This document shows positions 44,526 through 53,858 of a DNA stretch of 64,000 nucleotides, piece by piece (within the stretch, counting starts at the first letter, position 1; each line of letters begins with the position of its first letter). The notes below the pieces were generated by a model. It did not search any database. It saw nothing but the letters and a program-made list of their open reading frames with translations, and had not been told where the DNA came from. The stretch lies in assembly GCA_963840725.1 (NCBI GenBank), contig CAWIZY010000009.1, forward strand, positions 1-64,000, written 5' to 3'. The translations under genes were made by a program, and so were the position numbers. This DNA comes from CAVWDU01 sp963840725. GTDB taxonomy: Bacteria; Pseudomonadota; Gammaproteobacteria; Pseudomonadales; Halieaceae.

Positions 44526-46137
44526 TCAGAAGCCAGCCGCGTTGCCGGCCTCCAGCTGGCTGGCCAGGTATTCCTCATAGCTGCCCTGGAAGTCGATAAG
44601 TTCCCGGTCGCGAATTTCGATCACCCGGGTGGCCAATGAGGAGACGAACTCGCGATCGTGACTCACAAAAATCAGCGTGCCTTCGTAATGTTCCAGCGCT
44701 AGGTTGAGGGCCTCAATAGCCTCCATGTCAAGGTGATTGGTTGGCTCATCCATGATGAGCACGTTGCACTCCTGCATCATCAACTTGCCAAATAAGAGCC
44801 GGTTCTTTTCTCCTCCGGAACAGACTGCCGCTTTCTTCTCAAAGTCTTCAGATGAAAACAGGAGGCGGCCAAGGGTGGCGCGAACAATCTGGTCAGCGTG
44901 GCTGGGCTTGCGCCACTGGCTCATCCAGTCGAACAGGTTCAGATCGCAATCAAAATCGGCAGTGCTGTCCTGTGGACAGTAGCCGATCGTAGCGTTCTCA
45001 GCCCATTTGACTACGCCGGTATTGGGCTGTAGCTCGTTTATCAGGCTGCGCAGTAAGGTTGTCTTACCCGCCCCGTTCTCGCCGATAACGGCCAGGCGGG
45101 TTCCCGCATCCAGGATCATATTGCCATCACGGAATAGTGTCTCGCCCTCATAGCCATGGCTCAGGTGCTCAAGCACCAGAGCCTGGCGATGCAGCTTCTT
45201 TTCCTGATTGAAGCGGATATAGGGGCTCACTCGGCTGGACGGCTTGATGTCCTCCAGCTTGATCTTGGCGATCTGTTTGGCCCGCGATGTGGCCTGTTTC
45301 GCCTTGGAGGCATTGGCGGAAAAACGGCTGACGAAGGCCTGGAGCTCAGATATCTGTGCGCTCTTTTTCGCGTTCTGGGACTGCTGTCGCTCCCGCGCCT
45401 GGGTTGACGCGGTCATGAAGTCATCGTAGTTGCCTGGATATACACGCAGCTCGCCGTAGTCGATGTCCGCCATATGCGTACAGACGGCGTTGAGGAAGTG
45501 ACGGTCGTGGGAGATGATCACCATGGTGCACTTGCGATCGTTGAGTATGGTCTCCAGCCACCGAATAGTGTCGATGTCCAGGTTGTTGGTTGGCTCGTCC
45601 AGTAGCAGGATATCCGGGTCGGAGAACAGGGCCTGTGCCAGCAGTACCCGCAGCTTCCACCCGGGAGCGACCTCACTCATAAGGCCGAAGTGCAAGGCTC
45701 TCATCAATGCCCGCGCCAGAGAGGATCTCGCCGGCGCGACTTTCGGCGCTGTAGCCATCCATTTCGGCGAACCGCACCTCCAGCTCTGCGACCTGCATGC
45801 CTTCCGCTTCAGACATTTCGGATAAACCGTAGATACGGTCGCGCTCCTGCTTCACCTGCCACAGTTCCTCGTGGCCCATGATTACCGTGTCGACTACCGA
45901 GTACTGTTCAAAGGCGAACTGATCCTGGTTCAGTTTGCCGATACGTTCATTCGGGGTAACGGAGACATTGCCGGCGCTCGGTGCGAGGCTGCCGTCAAGA
46001 ATCTTCATAAACGTGGACTTGCCACAGCCATTGGCGCCGATGAGTCCATATCGGTTGCCGTCACTGAACTTGACGGAAATATCTTCGAACAGCGGCTTGG
46101 CGCCGAATTGCATAGTGATGTTGGCTGTGGAAATCAC
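44526..46137 (-). pseudogene. ybiT: ABC-F family ATPase YbiT, one frameshift
   Basis: The two parts together match YbiT over its whole length (about 530 aa). Part 1 starts at GTG 46137 (VISTANITMQFGAKPLFEDI), has Walker A GANGCGKST and ends in frame near 45690 at GAGIDESLA. Part 2 continues in another frame from LHFGLMSEVAPGWKLRVLL through DEPTNNLDIDTI, the linker with SRFSANASKAKQATSR, Walker A GENGAGKTT, CSGGEKNRLL and MDEPTNHLDMEA to the stop at 44526. ABC-F proteins act on the ribosome in translation. A single-base indel near 45685-45695 separates the parts; since everything else is conserved, an assembly error is plausible. Confidence 0.87.
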
Positions 46138-46321
46138 GGGACGGGTACCTGAAGTGGGGGGAGGGTGCAAAAAAGTGCCGCACTATACCGATTACAGTGC
46201 CAGAAGTCGATCCGAGCGGCGCCATCGCAGATTCGTTAAATGCAGGTCAGGCGGCAGCGATTCAAGGCAAATACAGTATGTGGTATCTGCTTGAAAGGTA
46301 GCCGGGACCTCCCACCGCAAA

Positions 46322-46635
46322 ACAGGACGCCCACAATAATTCGTAGGTAACACTGGGTTAACAGTGCTAAACAGGACACCCACGATACTTCGTAAGTAAC
46401 AAAAAGTGCTTAACAGGACACCCACGATACTTCGTAAGTAACAAAATGGTTGGAGCTAAGGTTGGGTCTCTGCCTACTCGTTCTTGAGGTGGGTGTCCTG
46501 CTTAGTCCCTTGAGGTGGGTGTCCTGCTTAGTCCGCTTGAGGTGGGTGTCCTGCTTAGTCCCCTTGAGGTGGGTGTCCTGCTTAGTCCCTGCTTAGTCCT
46601 CTGCTTAGTCTGCTTAGTCTCTGCTTAGTCGGTTT
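46322..46635. repeat. Repeat cluster I with CTGCTTAGTC tandem tail
   Basis: Left arms at 46325 (variant GGACGCCCACA), 46374 and 46416 in units GCTAAACAGGACACCCACGA followed by TACTTCGTAAGTAAC. Four right arms lie at 46498, 46514, 46541 and 46568 in the unit CTTGAGGTGGGTGTCCTG plus CTTAGTC. The array ends with CTGCTTAGTC alone repeated four to five times (about 46587-46630), as if the end of the unit amplified by itself. The region 46138-46743 has no gene. Confidence 0.9.
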
Positions 46636-46743
46636 CGCATTGCACCTTCGGCCGGGGATGGCGTTGCACTCGATGTCACTTCTGCGTTACTTGCTGTTAA
46701 GATGAGGCTTTCCCCTTATTGGCGCAAAATCCGGAGTAGTTTC

Positions 46744-47310
46744 ATGTATCAAGTTGTAACCAGAGGGCTGGTGACTGCCTTGAGTCTGCTCCTGTTGGCA
46801 GCATACACTGCTGCGGAACCACCAAAGTCTGGCCGCTTGAATAAGGGAGACAGGGCACCTGAGTGGACTGGCATCGACCTGGTGAGCGGACAGGAGAGAA
46901 GCTTCCCCGCAATACTCAATGACAAAGCTGCTGTGCTTGTTTTCTGGGCGACCTGGTGTCCGTACTGCAAGGCATTCATGCCCCATGCGAGACAGATACA
47001 GGCCGAATACGCCGAAAACGGAGTACAAGTCATCGCGCTTAATGCCAAAGAGAGAGGGCGGGGTGATCCCAAAGCCTATCTGGACGCTCTACGGTTTCCC
47101 CTGGTTGCTATTGCCATTGCCGATGCAGACAGTATTGCAGATGACTATGACGTAGAATTCTTACCTGGGCTTATGGTCGTGAATGGTGAGGGTATGGTTA
47201 CCTACCGGCGTGGGTGGACCGACCTGCCCGCGGGGCAAAAGGTGGCGGAGCTCTGGGCCGGTGAAGTTCGCGTTGCGTTAAACGAAATACTGGGCAGCTC
47301 AGACCAGTAG
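46744..47310 (+). CDS. TlpA-like exported thioredoxin-fold protein
   Basis: A 188-aa protein: signal peptide or membrane anchor (MYQVVTRGLVTALSLLLLAA), then a TlpA/ResA-type thioredoxin fold with LVFWATWCPYCKAFMPHARQ (CPYC active site, about residues 82-85) and the cis-proline region VEFLPGLMVVNGEGMV. Such proteins reduce disulfides in the periplasm, for example in cytochrome c maturation. An ATG 14 codons upstream would precede the signal peptide by a charged stretch, so 46744 is preferred. It is followed by the FKBP gene 64 bp downstream. Confidence 0.87.
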   Translation: MYQVVTRGLVTALSLLLLAAYTAAEPPKSGRLNKGDRAPEWTGIDLVSGQERSFPAILNDKAAVLVFWATWCPYCKAFMPHARQIQAEYAENGVQVIALNAKERGRGDPKAYLDALRFPLVAIAIADADSIADDYDVEFLPGLMVVNGEGMVTYRRGWTDLPAGQKVAELWAGEVRVALNEILGSSDQ

Positions 47311-47374
47311 ACCAGAGCTGTGGAGGATATCCTGTACGCTGGCGTTCCCTGTATATCAACCTGTAGGTGTTTCC

Positions 47375-47851
47375 GTGTCGAAAATCATCATTCTAGTGAT
47401 TATCATTATCCTCTTCTTTGTTTTCCTTCAATTTACATCCGGTAATAAGAGGGCAGCCTTGGAGAACAGGCTGAAGGGTGAGGAGTTCCTGGCTGCTAAC
47501 AGTAAACGGGAAGGCGTGGTGACAACCGAGACCGGTCTGCAGTACGAAGTGTTGCAGCCGGGTACCGGGCAGCAGCATCCAAAAGTGTCGGATACAGTCA
47601 AGGTGCATTATCACGGTACCTTACTGGATGGCTCTGTCTTCGACAGCTCGGTGGATCGTGGTGAACCTATTGAATTTGGTCTCCACCAGGTTATTGCGGG
47701 CTGGACAGAAGGCTTACAGTTGATGGTAGTAGGGGAGAAGACTCGCCTGTTTATTCCCAGCGAGTTGGCCTATGGCGACCGTTCAGCCGGTTCCATAAAG
47801 CCCGGATCAACCCTGATCTTTGACGTGGAATTGCTGGGGATCAACGAGTAG
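47375..47851 (+). CDS. FKBP-type peptidyl-prolyl isomerase, membrane-anchored
   Basis: A 158-aa protein starting with GTG: N-terminal membrane anchor (KIIILVIIIILFFVFLQF), a short linker with EEFLAANSKREGV like FklB/Mip, and a complete FKBP domain (LQYEVLQPGTGQQHPKVSDT, VKVHYHGTLLDGSVFDSSVD, VIAGWTEGLQLMVVGEKTRL, IPSELAYGD). It speeds proline isomerisation of periplasmic proteins. The dimerisation domain of FkpA/Mip is missing, replaced by the anchor. It lies after the TlpA-like gene on the same strand, so the pair would serve protein folding in the envelope. Confidence 0.92.
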   Translation: MSKIIILVIIIILFFVFLQFTSGNKRAALENRLKGEEFLAANSKREGVVTTETGLQYEVLQPGTGQQHPKVSDTVKVHYHGTLLDGSVFDSSVDRGEPIEFGLHQVIAGWTEGLQLMVVGEKTRLFIPSELAYGDRSAGSIKPGSTLIFDVELLGINE

Positions 47852-47970
47852 ATTTCTCCGTAGCACGCAGATCGACAGGCTACTCATCAGGGAATTATGC
47901 TGTTCTTGGCTGTCGCTATTATGACGACGCAGGCTGGCGCTCGCTGCTAACTAATCTAACCAACGGCACT

Positions 47971-48445
47971 TGGCAGGACACCCATCCCAACTATCGCGGC
48001 ATTGGACTGCACTTCGAATCATTCAGCAGTCAACCAGAAAGCTGCTCTCGCGGGCGTCGATCGGTGATCGGCAAGCAGAAATCGTGACTGAGACCAGCTG
48101 CCAGGCGGTTGGTCCCCGAAGACCGTCTGGCCCCGGTGCCAGGAACTGAGTCCCCCTGCCATATCGAGTGCGTATTCCGGGCCAAGCCAGCCGCTGATTC
48201 CAGACGAAGCCTGCGACCCCTTCCACGCGAAAGCTGCCACTGATTCCAAGGCAAAGCTGCCACCCTGGCAGCCAGCCACACGAGCTCGGGCTCGAGCTCG
48301 CCCGACATCCACCCAAGGCACTTGGCAGAGCACCGCACTTGGCAGGACACCCACCCCAACTAGCGGGCCGGCGGCACTTGGCAGGACACCCACCCCAACT
48401 ATTGCTTCACTGCGCTGCGAAGCATTCAGCAGGCAAGGCACTTCA
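47971..48445. repeat. Dispersed repeat family, left arms only (cluster J)
   Basis: Left arms at 47976 (GGACACCCATC), 48345 and 48384 (GGACACCCACC), plus a degenerate GGACATCCCC at 48438, all in units GGCACTTGGCAGGACACCCA followed by CCCCAACTA. No right arm is found before the gntR gene. Several overlapping minus-strand frames (48019-48627) run through the arms and are not credible genes, so 47852-48554 holds only repeat DNA. Confidence 0.82.
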
Positions 48446-48554
48446 CAGGACATCCCCGGAAACGGCATCCAGGCTCCAATCGAGACTGGAGCCGTGCTTA
48501 AAGCGGGAAGAAGCCATTGCGGCACACGTGCTGGAACCGTATAGTGGTCGACTG

Positions 48555-48571
48555 ATTTGGTAGGACCAAAT
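48555..48571. promoter_or_regulatory. FadR/GntR-type operator upstream of the gntR-RND operon
   Basis: ATTTGGTAGGACCAAAT is a perfect inverted repeat (7-bp arms, 3-bp spacer) with the TTGGTnnnACCAA core bound by FadR-subfamily regulators. Outer bases extend the symmetry (GTCGA...TCGAC). It ends 34 bp before the gntR start, so it would overlap the promoter and autorepress the operon. Confidence 0.7.
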
Positions 48572-48605
48572 CGACACACCATCCTGAAACCTTGGGCGCC
48601 CGAGC

Positions 48606-49370
48606 ATGGCCGACACGCATCTCTCATCCCTGGCGGACTCAGTCCTGGACACCCTGCGCACGGAAATACTCACCGGCCAATACCGCCCCGGTGAGCGCCT
48701 GCCGTCCGAACGCGAGCTCGCGGCTCGCTTCGACACGTCGCGCGGGGCCGTGCGCGAGGCACTGAAGAAGCTCGAGCAGCTCGGTATCGCGGCCATCCAT
48801 CCCGGTGGCGTGCGGGTCGTGCCCATCGAGGAGGCGACGCTCGAGGTGCTGGGGCCCCTGCTCGATCTGCAGGAGGTGCCCGACATGGCCCTGGCCGACC
48901 AGGTCGTGCGGGTAATGTCGCTGTTGGTCATTGAGTCAGCGAGAGATTTTGTCGAAGCGGCCTCGGATGCGGAGATCGCCCAGGCGCAGGCGCTGGTGGA
49001 TGCGATCCTCGACTCTGAGATCGGCTCCTATGAAAGCATGGAAAAGCGCCTGGCGCTTGGCCGGCACTTCATGACCGGCGCCGGGAATCTGCCGATCCGG
49101 CTCATCTCCAACGGTCTGCGCATCCAGTTCGCCGAGCGCCTCCAGGCGCGCGATCTAGGCCCCACCGTGGACCTCGAGCCCTACACCGAGGCATTGCAAT
49201 CGTTGAAGAATGATCTTGCTGCGCGCGATGCAGAGCAGGTTGCGACAACCATGCGTGTGCTCATGAAACTGAACCGCGAAGGCCTTCGGTCGGCCCTCGA
49301 AGCCGCCGGCGCCACCAGTCGCGGCCTGGACCTTCTTCCCTCAGCCCCCTCGCGAGGTCTCGCCCGATGA
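48606..49370 (+). CDS. GntR/FadR-family transcriptional regulator of the adjacent RND pump
   Basis: A 254-aa regulator. The winged helix is at residues 7-75 (SVLDTLRTEILTGQYRPGER; LPSERELAARFDTSRGAVRE; ALKKLEQLG). The C-terminal FCD-like helical domain follows (IESARDFVEAASDAEIAQAQ; EKRLALGRHFMTGAGN) and should bind an organic acid or acyl effector. The stop overlaps the adaptor ATG as ATGA, so it is co-translated with the pump. A perfect palindrome 34 bp upstream is a ready operator for autoregulation. The GC-rich codon use of this operon is higher than that of its surroundings, which may point to acquisition. Confidence 0.9.
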   Translation: MADTHLSSLADSVLDTLRTEILTGQYRPGERLPSERELAARFDTSRGAVREALKKLEQLGIAAIHPGGVRVVPIEEATLEVLGPLLDLQEVPDMALADQVVRVMSLLVIESARDFVEAASDAEIAQAQALVDAILDSEIGSYESMEKRLALGRHFMTGAGNLPIRLISNGLRIQFAERLQARDLGPTVDLEPYTEALQSLKNDLAARDAEQVATTMRVLMKLNREGLRSALEAAGATSRGLDLLPSAPSRGLAR

Positions 49371-50527
49371 TCCGCACCGTCGTTATTTCCGGCCTCATCG
49401 TGATGGGGGCCATCTTCGGCGCTATCACGCTCATGGCCACCGCGCCGCAGCTCGACCCGGAAGCACCCACACCAGTGCCTCTCGCCGTGCGCGTGCTCGA
49501 GGTGGAGCCGGAGGCGATTCAACTGCGCGTGCATTCCCAGGGCACGGTGGAGCCGCGCACCGAGAGCGCCCTCATTCCCGAGGTGTCGGGCTCCGTCGAA
49601 TGGCTGTCGCCGAGCATGGTCTCGGGCGGCGTCTTTGATGCCGGCGACGTGCTTCTGCGGATCGAGCAGGTGGACTATGCGACCGCCCTGACCCGCGCCC
49701 AGGCGCAGCTCACGTCCGCCGAGGCGGAGCTCGAGAACGCCCGCTACGAGTTCGATCGCCAGAAGCAGCTGCAGAATCGCCAGCTCGTCTCCGCTTCGAA
49801 CATGGAGGCGGCGCAGCGCCGCTACCGCATCGCCGAGGCGTCGATCGCCGAAGCCCAGGCAGCGCTCACGAAGGCCGAGCGCGACATGGAGCGCACGGAA
49901 ATGCGCGCGCCCTACAATGGCGTGGTGCGCACGGAGGCCGTCGATGTCGGCCAGTTCGTCAATCGCGGCAGCGAAATCGCACGCATCTACTCCACGGACC
50001 GCGTCGAGATCCGTCTGCCGATCGCCGACGAGCAGCTCGCCTACCTGAACCTGCCGCTGGGCACGCGCGGTGAGCTTCCGGCGGACGAAGCGCCGGCAGT
50101 GACGCTTTCGGCGACCTTCGCCGGGCGCTTCTACGAGTGGGAAGGCAAGGTGGTGCGCACCGAAGGCGAGATCGATCCGCGCTCACGCATGGTTCACGTG
50201 GTCGCCCGCGTCGAGAATGCCGATCCGCCGATCCCCGTCGGCCTGTTCGTAGAGGCCGGCATCGCCGGCAATGACGTCGCGGGCGTGGTCACGCTGCCCC
50301 GCTCGGCCCTGCGCTCCGGCGATCGGGTGCTCGTCGTCGACGAGGATAACAAGCTCCGCTATCGCGACATCACGCCCCTGCGCTTCTACCAGGACCAGGT
50401 GATCATTCGCGAGGGTCTCGAAGCCGGTGAGCGCGTGTGCATCTCGCCGGTGCAGACCGTGGTCGACGGCATGACCGTAAAACCGATTCCGTCGGGCTCG
50501 ACGCGCGTCGTCGCTGCCACCAACTGA
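49367..50527 (+). CDS. RND efflux periplasmic adaptor (membrane fusion protein)
   Basis: A 386-aa adaptor. Membrane anchor at residues 3-23 (TVVISGLIVMGAIFGAITLM), then VHSQGTVEPRTESALIPEVS and the lipoyl half, an alpha-hairpin (ALTRAQAQLTSAEAELENAR to EAQAALTKAERDMERTEMR), the second lipoyl half APYNGVVRTEAVDVGQFVNR and beta-barrel/membrane-proximal domains (VTLPRSALRSGDRVLVVDED). It bridges the RND permease to an outer-membrane channel. It overlaps gntR by four bases and precedes the permease by 13 bp. Confidence 0.93.
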   Translation: MIRTVVISGLIVMGAIFGAITLMATAPQLDPEAPTPVPLAVRVLEVEPEAIQLRVHSQGTVEPRTESALIPEVSGSVEWLSPSMVSGGVFDAGDVLLRIEQVDYATALTRAQAQLTSAEAELENARYEFDRQKQLQNRQLVSASNMEAAQRRYRIAEASIAEAQAALTKAERDMERTEMRAPYNGVVRTEAVDVGQFVNRGSEIARIYSTDRVEIRLPIADEQLAYLNLPLGTRGELPADEAPAVTLSATFAGRFYEWEGKVVRTEGEIDPRSRMVHVVARVENADPPIPVGLFVEAGIAGNDVAGVVTLPRSALRSGDRVLVVDEDNKLRYRDITPLRFYQDQVIIREGLEAGERVCISPVQTVVDGMTVKPIPSGSTRVVAATN

Positions 50528-50540
50528 GGGGAGCGGGCCG

Positions 50541-53500
50541 ATGCGTGCGATCATCGCCTGGTTCGTCGACAACTCCGTCGCCGCAAACCTGCTCATGCTC
50601 ATCCTGCTGGTGGGCGGCTTTGGCGCGCTTTCGGTCACCTACCTCGAGGAGTTCCCGAACGTCGAGGCGGATCTGGTCCGCGTGACCGTGCCTTACCTCG
50701 GCGCCTCGCCCGAGGAGGTCGAGCGCAGCGTCTGCACGCGCATCGAGGAGGCCGTCGAGGGCATCCAGGGTATTGACACAATGCGCGCGGTCGCCAACGA
50801 GGGGCAGTGCACCGTCAACCTCGAGGTCGCCGATGGCTTCGACTCGAGTGACGTCGCCAACAACATCAAGAGCCAGGTCGACGGCATCAACACCTTCCCG
50901 ATCGAAACGGAAAAGCCGATCGTATCGAAGTTCGAGACCCGCGGCGGGGTGATGCAGATCGTGCTCTCGGGTAACACCGACGAGCGCACCCTGAAGGACA
51001 TGGGCCAGACGCTCCGGGACGAAATCTCTGCGCTCCCGGGTATCTCCCAGGTCGACCTCACCTACATCCGCCCCTACGAGATCTCCGTCGAGGTCTCCGA
51101 GCAGATGTTGCGTCGCCACGGCATTACCCTCGCGCAGGTGGGCGAAGCGATCCGCCGCACCTCCGTCGATATGCCCGGTGGCTCGATCAAGACCGACGCC
51201 GGCGAGATCCTCCTGCGCACGGAAGGGCAGGCCTACACGGGGCGAGATCTCGAGGACGTGGTCGTGCTCACGCGCACCGACGGCACCAAGCTGTTCCTCA
51301 ACGAAGTCGCCACCATCGTCGACGGCTTCGAAGAGGGCGATCTCGTCGCCCGTCTCGATGGCGAGCCCGGCGTGATGGTGAAGGTCTACCGCATCGGCGA
51401 CGAAGACATCATCGTCATGACGGAGACCTCAAGGACTACCTCGCCACCTACGAACGCGAGCTGCCTGAAGGTATGTCCGTGACCATCTGGCAGGAGGAGG
51501 CGGAAGAACTCGCGGTGCGCCTAGACACACTGATGGCAAACGCACGCAACGGCCTCATCCTCGTGCTGCTGGTGCTGGCGCTGTTCCTGCGCTTCCGCAT
51601 CGCCATCTGGGTCGCCGCCGGGATTCCGATCGCGATCCTCGGCGCGATCATGCTGTTCCCGCTGTTCGGCATGTCGATCTCCACGCTGACCGTCATGGCC
51701 TTCATTCTCGTGCTCGGCATCGTGGTCGACGACGCGATCGTCGTCGGCGAGCGGATCTACGCCCACGAGCTGAACTCCGAAAGCCAGCGCCACGCGGCCG
51801 TCGACGGCACCTACGAGGTGTCGATCCCGGTCATCTTTGGTGTCCTCACGACCATGGCGACCTTCCTGCCCATCATTCTTGGCGGCGGTCGCCTCGGCGA
51901 CTTCTTCGCGGTGATCGGCTACGTGGCGCTGCTGTGCCTGTTCATGTCGATTGTCGAGTCGCAGCTGATCCTGCCGGCCCACCTCGCTCACCGGCGCACG
52001 AAGGGCTACCTGTTCGAGAAAACGCGTTTCGTGGCCGCCTGGCTTAAGTTCCAGGAGCGTCTGTCGGGTGGCCTCGACTACTTCGCCGAGCACGTTTATC
52101 AGCCTCGGCTTCTCGGCGCGATCCGCAATCGCTATATCACCGCCGCCACAGCTCTCGGGGTGGTGATCCTGGTGATCGGCCTGCTTGCATCCGGGCGCAT
52201 ACCCGTGCAGTTCTTCCCCGCCGTAGAAGGCGATCGCATCTACGCGACCCTGACCATGCCCGAGGGTGTGCCTGTCGAAGTCACACAGCGTGCCGCCGAG
52301 CAGCTCGAGCGCGCGGCCTACGAACTTGCCGGGGAAATCGGCGCGGAGAACCCGCAGATGGGTACGTCCATCGTCCAGCACCTGCTGATTAGCGTCGGCA
52401 CGCAGATCTCACGCGGCGGTGGTCCACCCCAACTGCCGCGGCCGGGGCAGAGCCACTTCGCCGAGGTGGCCATCGCCATGCCGGGCTTCGAAACCCGCGG
52501 CGACATTTCCGTACAGGCCGTCGCCGACCGCTGGCGTGAATTGGCGGGGCCGATTCCCGATGCGGTGGCCCTGTCGTTCTCGGCGGCGGCCTTCACCACC
52601 GGCGAGGCGATCAACTACGAACTCACCGGCGATGACATCGACGAGCTGCGCGAGTTAGCGACGGAACTGCGTGGCGAGCTCAGCCGCTATGCGGGCGTCT
52701 ACGACATCACCGATTCCTTCCGCGCCGGCAAACAGGAGATCAAGCTCGATCTGAAGCCGGCGGCGCGGACCCTCGGCCTGACCATGAACGATCTCGCCAG
52801 CCAGGTACGTCAGGCGTTCTACGGCCTCGAGGTGCAGCGCGTGCAGCGCGGCGAAGATGACGTGCGGATCATGGTCCGCTATCCCGAGGCGGAACGGCGT
52901 TCGATCGGCAACCTCGAAGACATGCGCATCCGTACGCCGGACGGTACCGAGGTGCCCTTCGCCTCCGTCGCCGACGTCAACGTCGGTCGCGGCTTCTCAG
53001 CGATCAATCGCGAGGAAGGCCAGCGCATCATCAACGTCACCGGCGAGGTCGACCGGGCTCGGCTCACCCCTGAGGCCGTGATCAGCTCCCTCGCCCAGAC
53101 CACGCTGCCGGCGCTGCTCGAGCGCTACCCGGGCGTGGCCGTGGGCATGGGCGGTGAGCAGGAGGAGCGCGTCGAGTCCTTCGTCAGCCTCGGCAAGGGC
53201 TTCCTCCTCGCCATGCTGATCATCTATGCGCTGCTCGCGATTCCGCTGAAGAGCTACCTGCAGCCCTTCGTGATCATGAGCGTGATTCCCTTCGGGGCCA
53301 TTGGCGCGATCTTCGGCCACTACATCATGGGTGAGGCCGTGGTGTTCTTCTCGATGCTCGGCATCGTCGCGCTCTCGGGAGTGGTGGTGAATGCATCGCT
53401 CGTGCTGGTGGACTACATCAACCGTCGCCGGCGCGAAGGCACGGAACTGTGGGATGCGGTGAGCCTTGCCGGCGTCACCCGTTTCCGGCCCATCCTGCTC

Positions 53501-53764
53501 ACGTCCGTGACCACCTTTATCGGTCTGGCGCCGCTGCTGGCGGACGCGAACTGGGCCACAGCCTTCGTGATACCCATGGCCATCTCGCTCGCCTTCGGCG
53601 TGCTCTTTGCTACGGTCATCACGCTGTTCCTGGTGCCGAGCCTGTACCTCATCTACGAGGACTTCATCGGTGCCGGCGATGTCGTCAACGGCTTCCTCTA
53701 CAAGCGCTTCGGCCTGGGGAATCCGCCCGAGGTGGAAGGGGAGCAGGTCGAGGCGGGCTACTAG
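50541..53764 (+). pseudogene. RND-family efflux permease (AcrB/MdtB type), one frameshift
   Basis: The frame 50541-51482 holds TM1 (NSVAANLLMLILLVGGFGAL) and the first porter domains (ERSVCTRIEEAVEGIQGIDT). It loses homology near 51430 and continues in another frame from LKDYLATYERELPEGMSVTI to the stop at 53764. The second part holds TM2-TM12, including VMAFILVLGIVVDDAIVVGE (the TM4 acid pair DD) and VVFFSMLGIVALSGVVVNAS. The total, 3224 bp, is one base short of a whole number of codons, so one deleted base near 51425-51440 would restore about 1074 codons, the normal RND length. This could be true inactivation or a sequencing error. Confidence 0.9.
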
Positions 53765-53858
53765 TCTGTTGGATTTAGGGGGCCGCTGTCCCGTCGCCGC
53801 TGCCGCCGCCGCCGCAGCAGGATCAGCCTAGACACGAAAGACTGCTAGACCAGGGCTG

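Noticed and set aside
48019..48627. Several overlapping minus-strand frames
   Set aside because: They run through repeat arms of the dispersed family and the operator region, overlap each other in all frames and resemble no family.
51521..52381. 286-codon minus-strand frame rich in His, Asp and Glu
   Set aside because: Antisense to the RND permease; composition is that of a codon-bias shadow.
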